Under the pieces are notes generated by a model that was not told the DNA's origin, did no database searches, and was given only the letters and a program-made list of their open reading frames with translations. The position numbers were made by a program, and so were the translations under genes. This document shows, piece after piece, positions 51,236 to 61,054 of a stretch of 61,250 nt of DNA (position 1 is the stretch's first letter; every line of letters starts with the position of its first letter). The DNA comes from Planctomycetota bacterium (GTDB lineage Bacteria; Planctomycetota; JAJSAM01; JAJVHW01): the NCBI GenBank assembly GCA_021776825.1, contig JAJFFG010000080.1, positions 1 through 61,250 on the forward strand, in the 5' to 3' direction.

Positions 51236-53548
51236 ATGCGCCTCGCCAGCCTCTCTGCCGCCACTCTGCGGACCGTCGTACCGATCGTCGTCTTCGGACT
51301 CGCCCCGGCCGCCATGGCCGACGGGTTCATCGTCATTCCGCGCCGGCCGCCGGATCAGCCGCACGTCCGCAACGTGCCGCTCGCCGTCAAGTACCACCGG
51401 GTGACGGTGAAGGTGGAAGGCCGCGTGGCCGTGACAGAGATCGATCAGGTCTTCGTGAACCACAACCCGCGGCGGGTCGAGGGGACGTACCTGTTCCCGC
51501 TTCCGGTCGGTGCCGCCATCGATCGCTTCGGGATGTGGGTGGACGGCAAGGAGCTGACGGCGGAACTGCTCGACGCCACCAAGGCACGGCGGATCTACGA
51601 GGACATCGTGCGTCGTCAGCAGGACCCCGCGCTGATGGAGTACATGGACCGCGGCCTGTTCAAGGCGCGCATCTTCCCGATCGAGCCGCACTCGGAGAAG
51701 CGTGTGCGCATCCGCTACGCCGAGGTGCTCTCTGCCGACAACGGCACGGTCGCGTATCGCTATCCGCTCAACACGGAGAAGTTCTCCAGCCGGCCCCTCG
51801 AGCACGTGAGCATCGACGTCACGATCGAGGACCGCCTGCCCATCACGTCCGTGTTCAGCCCGAGCCACGACGTCGACGTTCCCGAGAAGCTCGGCACGTC
51901 CGTCCGCCTCGGCTGGGAGGCGCGCGACGTCAAGCCGGACCGCGACTTCCTCCTCTACTGGCGTCCCACGCAGAAGGACGTCGGGCTGACGCTCGTCAGC
52001 CACCGCGTCGACAAGGAAGGCACGTTCCTGCTCGTGCTGTCGCCGTCGCCGGAGGCCGACACCACGGCGATCCCGAAGGACGTCGTCTTCGTGATGGACA
52101 CGTCCGGCAGCATGGCGGGCAAGAAGATCGAGCAGGCGCGCGGCGCGCTGCGTTATTGCCTGCGAAGTCTCGGTCCGGAGGACCGCTTCGGCATCGTGCC
52201 GTTCGCCACCGAACCGCGTCCGTTCCGCAAGACGCTGGCGCCCGCCAACGCCGAAACACGCTCCCAGGCCGAGACCTTTGTCAGCCGGCTCGAGGCACGC
52301 GGCGGCACGGCCATCGACGACGCCTTGCGCACGGCGCTCGGCATGCTTGCGGGCGGAGACTCCACCCGTCCGCGCATGGTGCTGTTCGTCACGGACGGCC
52401 TGCCGACCATCGGCGAGATCGACCCCGAACGCATCCTGAAGCGCGCCGGCAAGGTCGCCGGATCGACGCGGCTGTTCGTGTTCGGTATCGGTGACGACGT
52501 GAACACGCACCTGCTCGATCGTCTGGCCGCCGACAACCGCGGAACGCGCGACTACGTGGCGGAAACCGAGAGCATCGAGGAGAAGGTCTCGAACCTGTAC
52601 GCGAAGTTGGCGAAGCCGGCGATGACGGACATCGAGCTCGTGATCGACGGCGTCGACGCGACGGCCGTTCACCCCAAGCGCCTCGGCGACCTCTTCCACG
52701 GCGCCGAGCTGTTGGTGGTCGGTCGCTACGCGAAGCCCGGCAACGCCGTGATCCGACTGCGCGGCTCGGTCCGCGGTGAGAAGCGCGAGATCGTCGAAGA
52801 GGTGCGTCTCCCGGAGAAGGAGGAGCGTCACGAGTTCCTCCCGCGCCTCTGGGGCGTGCGACGCGTCGCGTACCTGCTCGACCAGATCCGGCTGCACGGC
52901 GAGACCGGTGAGCTACGCGACGAGGTCGTGCGGCTGGCACGCGACCACGGCATCGTGACGCCGTACACGAGTTACTTGATCCTCGAGGACGAGGCCCGCG
53001 GCGGGCGCACCGCATCGGGTCCGCGTCCGCGCGACCGACGGCCTGGCTTCTTCGGCTGGGAGGGTGCCAGCGACCGTGGGGGTGTGGGTGGCGGTGGCGG
53101 CGGCTCCGGAGCGGACCCCGCGTCCGGTGCTCCCCCGGCCCCGACTGCCCCCGAGGCCGAGGCGCTCGACGACCTGCGCCGTCGCGCTGCCGATGCCGGC
53201 GAGGGCGAACGCGCGAAGAGCGGCAAGAAGGCGGTTGACGTGGCGCGCGAGGTCGGGGATCTCGACCGCTATCGCGGCGATCGCGACGCGCCGGCCCTCG
53301 GGAAGTCCGGACGGCGCACCGAGGCACTCGTCCGGCACCTCCACGGTCGCACGTTCATCTCTCGCGGAGGGATCTGGTGGGATGCGGACGTCGACCTGAG
53401 TCGCACGCGTCGCCAGATCGTGGCCTTCAGCGAGGCGTACTTCGAGCTGGTGCGCGCGCACCCCAAGCTCGGCAAGCTGCTCACGCTCGGCGACACGATC
53501 CTCGTGGTCGGCGACGAGGTGATCGAGATCCGTCGAAGCGACGGGTAG
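51236..53548 (+). CDS. VIT and von Willebrand A domain protein, secreted
   Basis: 770 residues with signal peptide (VVPIVVFGLAPAAMADG). A VIT domain at about 40-170 has RVTVKVEGRVAVTEIDQVFV and FPLPVGAAIDRFGMWVDG, and a vWA domain from about 275 contains DVVFVMDTSGSMAGKKIEQA (MIDAS D-x-S-x-S), GGTAIDDAL (Thr) and VLFVTDGLPTIG (Asp). A Gly-rich linker near residues 615-635 and a C-terminal domain of about 120 residues follow. It would bind a divalent ion and partner proteins outside the membrane. AGGAG precedes ATG 51236. MoxR upstream is a likely helper. Confidence 0.9.
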   Translation: MRLASLSAATLRTVVPIVVFGLAPAAMADGFIVIPRRPPDQPHVRNVPLAVKYHRVTVKVEGRVAVTEIDQVFVNHNPRRVEGTYLFPLPVGAAIDRFGMWVDGKELTAELLDATKARRIYEDIVRRQQDPALMEYMDRGLFKARIFPIEPHSEKRVRIRYAEVLSADNGTVAYRYPLNTEKFSSRPLEHVSIDVTIEDRLPITSVFSPSHDVDVPEKLGTSVRLGWEARDVKPDRDFLLYWRPTQKDVGLTLVSHRVDKEGTFLLVLSPSPEADTTAIPKDVVFVMDTSGSMAGKKIEQARGALRYCLRSLGPEDRFGIVPFATEPRPFRKTLAPANAETRSQAETFVSRLEARGGTAIDDALRTALGMLAGGDSTRPRMVLFVTDGLPTIGEIDPERILKRAGKVAGSTRLFVFGIGDDVNTHLLDRLAADNRGTRDYVAETESIEEKVSNLYAKLAKPAMTDIELVIDGVDATAVHPKRLGDLFHGAELLVVGRYAKPGNAVIRLRGSVRGEKREIVEEVRLPEKEERHEFLPRLWGVRRVAYLLDQIRLHGETGELRDEVVRLARDHGIVTPYTSYLILEDEARGGRTASGPRPRDRRPGFFGWEGASDRGGVGGGGGGSGADPASGAPPAPTAPEAEALDDLRRRAADAGEGERAKSGKKAVDVAREVGDLDRYRGDRDAPALGKSGRRTEALVRHLHGRTFISRGGIWWDADVDLSRTRRQIVAFSEAYFELVRAHPKLGKLLTLGDTILVVGDEVIEIRRSDG

Positions 53549-53560
53549 ACGCGCCGTCCG

Positions 53561-55723
53561 CTACCGAACCTGGGTGGACGCTCCCGGAGTCCGTCCGCCG
53601 TTCACCCACTTCAGTTCTTCGTCCTGCCCGTTCCAACCGAGCTTCCGAGCGCCGCGGATGAACTCGTCGGCGCCGGGCTGACCGAGCAGGTTCAGGAAGC
53701 GCGCGATGTAGAGCTTCGGCTTGAACGGCTTGGCTCCGCCCATCTCGTGCGCGCGACTCAGGTAGCGCTCGGAGGCGGTGAAGTCCCCGTCCTCGAAGTA
53801 CCACCAGCCGAGGTCCAGAAGCGCCTCGACACCACCATCCTTGGTCTCGATCTCGATGACGCGCTCCATGGCGGCCGCGGCGCCGGACTTGTCGCCCATC
53901 GCGCGCAGGATGTTCGCCTCGGCGCGCGGATAGAGCGTCGTCACCGACTCATCCGCAGCGTCGAGTTCGCGGATCAGCGTGAGGGCCTCGTCGTAGCGCT
54001 CGAGCTCCGTCAGAACGATCGACCGCAGGTAACGCGGTCGCTCGTTGTGCGCCCCGACGACCTCGCCGGCGTGTTCGTACGCCGCCAGCGAACGCTCGAT
54101 ATCGGCCACGTCGTCGCGGAGCCGTCCGCGAGCCAGGTAGGCCCCGCCGATGTTCAGCTGCAAGTCGTACCAGCCCGGATGGAGCCGATCGCTCTCCGCG
54201 TACTCGATCAGCGCGAGATCGAGCAACGCCGAGCGTTGTTCGTCCTCGCCACCCTCCTGCGAGAGCTCGTGGTACGCCGCGCCCAGGTGCATGCGCGCAC
54301 GCGCCGAGTCCGGGGATCGTTCGACGGCCGACGACCAGAGCGCGAGGTCGTCGCGCCACTCAAGACTCCGATCGGCGGCGAGTGCGGCGAACAGCAGCAG
54401 CGGCGCAGCGACGGCGGCGTAGGCGGTGGTCGACCGACCGGAGGCAGCGATCGCCGTAGCCACGCGCGCCAACGCGGCGCCGGCGACGAGTGCCACAGCA
54501 ATGCCAGGCAGGTAGAGCCGATGCTCGTTCATCACGACGTTCAACGGGATCACGATGCTGGGAGCGAGGAGCACCCAGAACAGCCCGACGCACATCGGGA
54601 GCAGGCGCGCGCCGCGCAGTGCCGCACGCACGGCGACGCCGATCACGATCGCGTGGATCGAGACCGCGGCGATGACGCTGCCCTCGATCCCGGTGACGAT
54701 CCGGACGTCGTGATCGACACTCAGCGCCGCCGGTCGCAGCAGCGACTGGGCGTACAGGACCGCGACGCGCGACTGCGTGAGCAGGTTCTCGAGAACGGTC
54801 CGGCCACCGCCGATTTGGATGTCTCGCCCCTCGATCGGCGTCGCGATCGCGACCGGTGCGATCGCATGCGCTAGCTGCTCCGCACGGACCCACAGCACGA
54901 GACCGAGCGCGCTTGCGTAGAGAGCGCCGAACCCGATGCCGCGCAAGAGTCGACCGCGCCACGGACCGCGTTCTCGGAACACCTCGATGAGCGCCACGGC
55001 CGCGAAGAAGAGAGCCGCCGTCTCCTTGCACCACGCGGCGAGGCACGCGACGACGAGCGCCGTGGCGAACCACGCGATGCGCGTAAGGCCCGACCGCGAG
55101 CGTCCGTTCAAGTGACAGAACACCGCCGTCAGGAAGAGCGCCGCCGCCGAGCTCTCGGATCGTGCCGACACGTAGCAAACGACCTCGCTGTGGATCGGAT
55201 GCACGGCCATGACCAGGCCGGCCAGCGCGGAGGCCAAGGGCGACAGTCCGAGACGCAGAGCGAGTCGCCAGACCAGCAACGCCACGGTCACGTGCAGCAG
55301 TGCGTTGGTGAGCAGCCAGCCGGGCGCGTAGTACCCGCCCCACAGCGAGTAATCCAGCGCCGAGGGGATCAGGCCAACGGGCCGATACATGACGTTTCCG
55401 GGCTCGCCGCTCCAGAGGGTCGCGTCGACGAAGAAGCGTGGAATGTTCGCGAGCGAACGGATGCCCGGGTTCTGCGTGAGGTGGTGGACGTCGTCGAAGT
55501 GGAACGAGCCGTTTGCGATCCCGATCGCGTACGTGACGAGCACGGCGAACAGGATGCCGAGCCCGACGCTGCGCGGTGAGCTCAGCGCCGACGGCAGACC
55601 GAGGCCCTGATCGGCGGGACCCGGCGACGAGGGGCCAGATTCGGGGTCCGTCGCGGGCGTGGGCGCGCTCGCGTCAGCCCCAGGCGAGGCGGTCGACGTC
55701 GATGGATCGCTGGTGCTCATCAT
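53561..55723 (-). CDS. TMTC-like membrane glycosyltransferase with TPR repeats
   Basis: 720 residues. After a Pro/Ser/Thr/Ala-rich N-terminus there are about ten membrane helices. FHFDDVHHLTQNPGIRSLAN and MYRPVGLIPSALDYSLWGGY near residues 70-120 are the diagnostic loops (DD motif) of the TMTC/PMT-like family, followed by VMAVHPIHSEVVCYVSARSE. The C-terminal third is TPR repeats (DSARARMHLGAAYHELSQEG). Such proteins use lipid-linked mannose and act at the membrane surface. It is the first gene of the envelope-glycan region. ATGs at 55723 and 55720 are both possible. Confidence 0.8.
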   Translation of the reverse strand: MMSTSDPSTSTASPGADASAPTPATDPESGPSSPGPADQGLGLPSALSSPRSVGLGILFAVLVTYAIGIANGSFHFDDVHHLTQNPGIRSLANIPRFFVDATLWSGEPGNVMYRPVGLIPSALDYSLWGGYYAPGWLLTNALLHVTVALLVWRLALRLGLSPLASALAGLVMAVHPIHSEVVCYVSARSESSAAALFLTAVFCHLNGRSRSGLTRIAWFATALVVACLAAWCKETAALFFAAVALIEVFRERGPWRGRLLRGIGFGALYASALGLVLWVRAEQLAHAIAPVAIATPIEGRDIQIGGGRTVLENLLTQSRVAVLYAQSLLRPAALSVDHDVRIVTGIEGSVIAAVSIHAIVIGVAVRAALRGARLLPMCVGLFWVLLAPSIVIPLNVVMNEHRLYLPGIAVALVAGAALARVATAIAASGRSTTAYAAVAAPLLLFAALAADRSLEWRDDLALWSSAVERSPDSARARMHLGAAYHELSQEGGEDEQRSALLDLALIEYAESDRLHPGWYDLQLNIGGAYLARGRLRDDVADIERSLAAYEHAGEVVGAHNERPRYLRSIVLTELERYDEALTLIRELDAADESVTTLYPRAEANILRAMGDKSGAAAAMERVIEIETKDGGVEALLDLGWWYFEDGDFTASERYLSRAHEMGGAKPFKPKLYIARFLNLLGQPGADEFIRGARKLGWNGQDEELKWVNGGRTPGASTQVR

Positions 55724-55805
55724 GCGGGGAGGGTCCGTGCCCGTCTCATCGGCAGGACGTCCATGTCCAATCAAGTGAACGTGATGACCGCAACCGACGC
55801 CGCCA

Positions 55806-56915
55806 TCACCGCTGCGCGTTGCGGACGGCGCGGTAGACCTCTCGCGTCCGCTCGGCCGTGGCGCGCCAGGTGAGCTGCGCAACATGCTCGCGACCGGACG
55901 CAGCGAGTCGAGATCGCGCCGCGTCATCTCCCAGGAGCGCGTCGAGCGCGTCGGCGAGAGCGGCGACATCCCGCGGCGGCACGAGTCGTCCGGCGTCACC
56001 GACCACCTCGTCGGTGGCACTCCCGCCCCCGGCGATCACCGCGGTTCCCGCCGCCATCGCCTCGGCCACCGCCAAGCCGAACCCCTCGTAGCTCGAGGGC
56101 GAGAGGAAGACGTCAGCGCCGGCCAGCAGCACCGGCAAGTCTTCGGCCGACACCTCGCCGATGTGCAGGACGTGGGGCGAGGCCGCCGCGCGCGCGACGA
56201 CGTCGTCCGACATCCACCCAGTGCGCCCCACCAGCACGAGTCGGGGCACGTCGCGCCCGGCGGCGGCGAGGCGGTCCACCGCGTCGAGCAACACATCGAC
56301 ATTCTTCCGCGGCTGGATGGTCCCAACGCTCAGGAGGTACCGCTCGGGCACGCCCAGGCGTTCGCGCACCGCGGCGACCTGCGAGGGCTCCACAGGCTCG
56401 CGGAAGCGCGGATCCACGCCGAGCGGCACGACGTCGATACGGTCCTGCGGCACGCCCAGATGTTCGTGCACGTCCGCGGCCGTGTGGGCGGAGATGGCGA
56501 TCACACGCGCTGCGCGACGCACGGCAGACTCCGTGCTGCGTCGCAGGTAGAGCCCGGCGGCTCGCGAGAACGTCTCCGGGAACAGATGCGGCGCGAGGTC
56601 GAGCACGGTGACCACGCCGGGGCAGGGCAGTCCGCGCGGCAGAGTCTGCTTCGTGCCGTGGAAGACATCTGCTCTCGCGCGGCGCGCCGCGAGCGGCAGG
56701 CCGATCGCTTCTGCGATGGGACGCATGGCCGTGCCACCGGGCATCGGAACGGAGATCCGCGTCGCACCGGCGCACTCGTCCGCGTTGACGGGTTGGTCTG
56801 AGAGCAGAACGAACGCATCGTCACCGTCGAGACCGATGAGCGCGCGCAGGAGGGCCAGTGCGTACGTGCGCGGCCCCCCGCGGCGGCCGGTCACGGCGTG
56901 GACGGCAACTCGCAT
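55806..56915 (-). CDS. Family 4 glycosyltransferase
   Basis: 369 residues, GT-B fold. The C-terminal nucleotide-sugar site is visible: VGTIQPRKNVDVLLDAV, then FLSPSSYEGFGLAVAEAMAA with the two catalytic Glu. The N-terminus MRVAVHAVTGRRGGPRTYAL is typical of GT4 mannosyl/glucosyl transferases. ATG 56915 has GGAGG eight bases upstream. It is divergent from gmd; both belong to the surface-glycan region. The sugar is unknown, but GDP-mannose-derived donors are likely from context. Confidence 0.88.
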   Translation of the reverse strand: MRVAVHAVTGRRGGPRTYALALLRALIGLDGDDAFVLLSDQPVNADECAGATRISVPMPGGTAMRPIAEAIGLPLAARRARADVFHGTKQTLPRGLPCPGVVTVLDLAPHLFPETFSRAAGLYLRRSTESAVRRAARVIAISAHTAADVHEHLGVPQDRIDVVPLGVDPRFREPVEPSQVAAVRERLGVPERYLLSVGTIQPRKNVDVLLDAVDRLAAAGRDVPRLVLVGRTGWMSDDVVARAAASPHVLHIGEVSAEDLPVLLAGADVFLSPSSYEGFGLAVAEAMAAGTAVIAGGGSATDEVVGDAGRLVPPRDVAALADALDALLGDDAARSRLAASGREHVAQLTWRATAERTREVYRAVRNAQR

Positions 56916-57017
56916 CCTGAAGCCCTCCACACGGCGGCCGGCGCGCCCGCCAAGTTGGCCAACCGAACTGGCCCACCGCAAAGTTGAGCTCGTCCGCGAC
57001 CGATATAGGAACGATGA

Positions 57018-58121
<1,104 letters not shown>

Positions 58122-58123
58122 CG

Positions 58124-58152
58124 TCACAGCGCTTGCGCTGACGCGCAACCGC
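58124..58152 (+). repeat. Dispersed repeat family 2, copy 1
   Basis: TCACAGCGCTTGCGCTGACG then CGCAACCGC. It is palindromic around GCGCTTGCGC and starts three bases after the gmd stop. Confidence 0.6.
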
Positions 58153-58260
58153 AGCGCCGTCACGCGCCACCGGTTGTTGCTGGTGTGTGCTCGGTCTCGT
58201 CACACGTCTCGCGAGAGCCATCGGCGCCGGTCGAGGACCTCCGCGCACACATTCCCCGCG

Positions 58261-58289
58261 TCACGGCGCTTGCGCTGACGCGCAACCGC
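58261..58289 (+). repeat. Dispersed repeat family 2, copy 2
   Basis: Differs from copy 1 at one of 29 positions (TCACGGCGCTTGCGCTGACG), so probably a recent duplicate. Confidence 0.6.
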
Positions 58290-58360
58290 CGCGCCCCGGG
58301 AGAGGATCCGGACCGACGTCGCCCCCGCCGACCGAACGCGATCGCTGGGTCAACGGCGCC

Positions 58361-58468
58361 GTAGGGGCGGACCCCCTGGTCCGCCCCGCCCGCGGGGGTT
58401 GGCCGTGCGATGCGGGTCCGGTGGCGCACTGCGGACGACCCTCGTCATGCGGACGGCCATCGGTCGAC
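58361..58468 (+). repeat. Dispersed repeat family 1, copy C
   Basis: GTAGGGGCGGACCCCCTGG start, CGGACGGCCATCGG end; 108 bases. With copy D it forms a direct 180-base repeat. Confidence 0.75.
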
Positions 58469-58540
58469 AACCGTATTCTCGGTCCGCGTCGCGCCCCGTG
58501 TCCGGATCCGATCTACAAGTCGCGCCACCTCAATTGGGTC

Positions 58541-58648
58541 GTACGGGCGGATCTCCTGATCCGCCCCGCCCGCTGGGGTTGCTCGCGCGAGGCGGGCCCA
58601 CTGGCGCTCGGCGCACGACCCTCGTGATGCGGACGGCCATCGGTCGAC
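58541..58648 (+). repeat. Dispersed repeat family 1, copy D
   Basis: GTACGGGCGGATCTCCTGAT start, CGGACGGCCATCGG end; 108 bases, same length as copy C. Compensatory changes keep the first palindrome (GGCGGATC with GATCCGCC). Confidence 0.75.
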
Positions 58649-58717
58649 GACGCTGATCCGTCGCCCGCGGAGGCCTCACCCGACGCTCTGGAGCCGCGGC
58701 TCCCGCGCGATCTGCTC

Positions 58718-59878
58718 CTACGCCTTCGCCCCGCCGTCCCCGACCAGGCCTCGCTCCTCCAGCGCCGCGACGAATGCCGACGCCACCGCCGTCGGCGTGA
58801 ACCGCTCCTCGTAGCGGGCGCGTCCGGCCTCGGCGAGCCGCGCCAGGCCGGTCCGGTCGTCGCGAAGTTCTGCGAGCGCTTCGGCCAACGCTCCGGCGTC
58901 TGCTGCCGGAACCAGCCGCGCTGCTCCCGTCAGCGCCTCCGCCGCTGCCGGGCCGTCGCGCGTGACCAGGGCGCGACCGGAGGCGAGCGTGAGCGCCGCC
59001 TTCAGCGGCACGACGCGCGCCGCCTTCGCCGTCTCCCCGAAGATGCCCAGGCCGACGTGCGACGCGGCGAGTCGGTCCTGGATCTCCTCCGGGGGACGGA
59101 ACTCCGGGACGAGCGTCAGACCCGGCACCGACTCGGCATCCGCTCGCACGGCTGCGAGTTCCTGCCCCGTCCCGACGATCGTCAGTTCGACGCCCTGGCC
59201 CCCGAGAAGCGCGGCGGCCTGGATCACCGTCCGCACCCCATGCAGGGGGATGTACGTGGCCACCAGGAGCACCCGGAGCGGTCCATCACCGGGGAGCGAC
59301 GCGGGCGGCCCAGGGTCCGGCTGGGCGACCGGCACCACGGCGAGCTTGTCCCGCGGCACAGCGAGGTCGTCGGCGAGCAGATCCGCGTTCGCCCCGGTGT
59401 CGGAGAGGACGAGATCAGCGACCCGACCCGAGACGCGCTCGAGCCGGCCCAACGCCCGCGCGCGCAGTGAGTCCGGCCGAGCGAGCAGCCGATCTCGGAC
59501 GACCGTGTCGTAGAGCGGGATAAATGCGTCGAGGACCAACGGTCGTCGATCCACGTTCTGAAGGAAACGCAGGAGGAGGGCGTCGACGAGTCCTCCGCTC
59601 CCGGCAACCGCCACATGGTGGTCCCCTGTGCGGAACCACCCCGCCGCAAGACGGGCAGCCGCCACCGCCTGACGCCAGGCCGTGCGACCGAGCCCACCAC
59701 CTCCGCCGACCGCGACGCGATCGGACGCGCCGTCGAAGAGCGGCGCATGGACCTCGCGCACATCGTGGCCGAGCAAGCGCAGCCCGCTGACCAGAGTGGA
59801 ACTGCGTGGGTAGCCCGCACCGCGAGCGTAGGAGCCGAACCACAGGAAGCGCAGCGGGGCCGCGGACCCCGCGGTCAC
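58718..59878 (-). CDS. Glycosyltransferase, GT4-like
   Basis: 386 residues. The start PLRFLWFGSYARGAGYPRSS and the C-terminal half (PLRVLLVATYIPLHGVRTVI, GTGQELAAVRADAESVPGL, then GIFGETAKAARVVPLKAALT) are a GT-B glycosyltransferase with GT4-like organisation; the Glu-x7-Glu site is not clear. GTG 59878 overlaps the stop of the upstream GT2 gene (GTGA), so they are co-translated. It probably acts after or with that enzyme on a lipid-linked sugar. The 48 additional N-terminal codons open in this frame are antisense of the neighbour. Confidence 0.78.
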   Translation of the reverse strand: MTAGSAAPLRFLWFGSYARGAGYPRSSTLVSGLRLLGHDVREVHAPLFDGASDRVAVGGGGGLGRTAWRQAVAAARLAAGWFRTGDHHVAVAGSGGLVDALLLRFLQNVDRRPLVLDAFIPLYDTVVRDRLLARPDSLRARALGRLERVSGRVADLVLSDTGANADLLADDLAVPRDKLAVVPVAQPDPGPPASLPGDGPLRVLLVATYIPLHGVRTVIQAAALLGGQGVELTIVGTGQELAAVRADAESVPGLTLVPEFRPPEEIQDRLAASHVGLGIFGETAKAARVVPLKAALTLASGRALVTRDGPAAAEALTGAARLVPAADAGALAEALAELRDDRTGLARLAEAGRARYEERFTPTAVASAFVAALEERGLVGDGGAKA

Positions 59879-60753
59879 CGCTGGGGTTCCGACCGATCGA
59901 AGCGCAATGCGGCCACTTGCTCCGAGATGAGCGCGAGCGCGAACAGCAGGACGGCCAGCACGATCGCAAGCTGGCTCGCGTTCGTGAACCGTCGCGCGGT
60001 CGCAAACGTGTACGCGTACCACCCCGCACCGGCCACGAAGGCCACAGCGCTCATCGGCAGGAAGACGCGCAGCGGGCTGAAGATCGTCGCGATCTTCGTC
60101 AGGATCAGGATGAACCGCACTCCGTCACGCACGATGCGAATGTGGCTCTTCCCCGTGCGCTTGGCCGCTGCGATCGGGTGGTAGCGAACCGGAAGCCCGG
60201 CGCGAAAGAACGCGAGCGTGATCGTCGTCGGGTAACTGAACGTGTTCGGCAGCAGATAGATGAAGCGCCGCGCGCTCGCACCGTCGATGGCGCGAAAGCC
60301 GCTGGTGAGATCGAGCACGGGGTGCTTCACGACGTAGCTCGCGAGGCTGTTGTAGACGAAGTTCGCCAGCGAGCGGTGGGCGCCGGTGCCCGTGCCGAGC
60401 GTGCGGGCGCCCACCACCATCCGATACCCCGAGAGCGCGTCGAGCAGGTCAGGCACCTTCTCGGGCGGGTGCTGTCCGTCGGCGTCCATCATGACGAAGA
60501 CGTCGCCCCGCGCCGTGCGCATCCCGGTCTTGACGGCGGCGCCGTTGCCCATCGAGTACGGGTGACGCTCGACGCGCGCCCCCGCTTTCGCGGCGACCTC
60601 GCCGGTGTCGTCGTCGCTCCCGTCGTCGACGACGATGATCTCGTGCGTCTCGTGCGCCGGCCGCTCCGCCAGAACAGCCCGCAGCCGTTCGAGCACGGCG
60701 GGCAGCCCCTGCCCCTCGTTCTTCGCCGGGATGATGATCGACACGTTCGGCAC
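59875..60753 (-). CDS. Polyprenol-phosphate mannosyltransferase-like GT2
   Basis: 292 residues from GTG 60753. The GT2 core is VSIIIPAKNEGQGLP, EIIVVDDGSDDDT, VFVMMDADGQHPPEKVPDLL (D-x-D) and LDLTSGFRAI, typical of dolichyl/polyprenyl-phosphate mannose synthases. The C-terminal 80 residues hold two membrane helices (FLPMSAVAFVAGAGWYAY and SQLAIVLAVLLFALALIS). It would make polyprenyl-phosphate-sugar, the donor used by GT-C enzymes such as those at 1-3, 32.3 and 53.6 kb. It is coupled to the GT gene downstream. Confidence 0.9.
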   Translation of the reverse strand: MPNVSIIIPAKNEGQGLPAVLERLRAVLAERPAHETHEIIVVDDGSDDDTGEVAAKAGARVERHPYSMGNGAAVKTGMRTARGDVFVMMDADGQHPPEKVPDLLDALSGYRMVVGARTLGTGTGAHRSLANFVYNSLASYVVKHPVLDLTSGFRAIDGASARRFIYLLPNTFSYPTTITLAFFRAGLPVRYHPIAAAKRTGKSHIRIVRDGVRFILILTKIATIFSPLRVFLPMSAVAFVAGAGWYAYTFATARRFTNASQLAIVLAVLLFALALISEQVAALRFDRSEPQR

Positions 60754-60856
60754 GCGAGGATGCTAACGGTCGGGTCGGTCAGCGCGAGGCAGGAGGTCGG
60801 TCGGAGCCCGTCGGAGCTGAGAGCGTCGCGGACGCGCGGCCACGCCATCGACGTGT

Positions 60857-60954
60857 AGCCGTCCGCATCGCACCGGTCGTCCGCTGAGCGCCGTCGGCCC
60901 CGCATCGCGCGCGCCGGCCCAGTCGGCAGGGCGGATCGGGAGATCCGCCCCTAC
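60857..60954 (-). repeat. Dispersed repeat family 1, copy E
   Basis: Read on the minus strand it starts GTAGGGGCGGATCTCCCGAT and ends GCGATGCGGACGGCT. The palindrome at the start is kept. Confidence 0.72.
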
Positions 60955-61025
60955 GGAGTCATCGAGAGCTCCAGCCGCGGGGATCGGAGTCCACGGCACT
61001 GGCCCGGATCCCTACCCGGGGCGCG

Positions 61026-61054
61026 GCGGTTGCGCGCAAGCGCAGGCGCCGTGA
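61026..61054 (-). repeat. Dispersed repeat family 2, copy 3
   Basis: On the minus strand TCACGGCGCCTGCGCTTGCG then CGCAACCGC, 29 bases like the others but with three changes that keep the GCGC-rich palindrome. Confidence 0.55.

Larger units (their letters stand above)
58122..58717. other. Repeat-filled intergenic region
   Basis: About 600 bases without a supported gene, occupied by two copies of repeat family 2 (58124-58152, 58261-58289) and two direct copies of repeat family 1 (58361-58468, 58541-58648) exactly 180 bases apart. Nothing else is supported. It separates gmd from the convergent glycosyltransferase gene. Confidence 0.75.

Noticed and set aside
53747..54874. 375-codon frame on the plus strand
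   Set aside because: Antisense of the TMTC-like gene.
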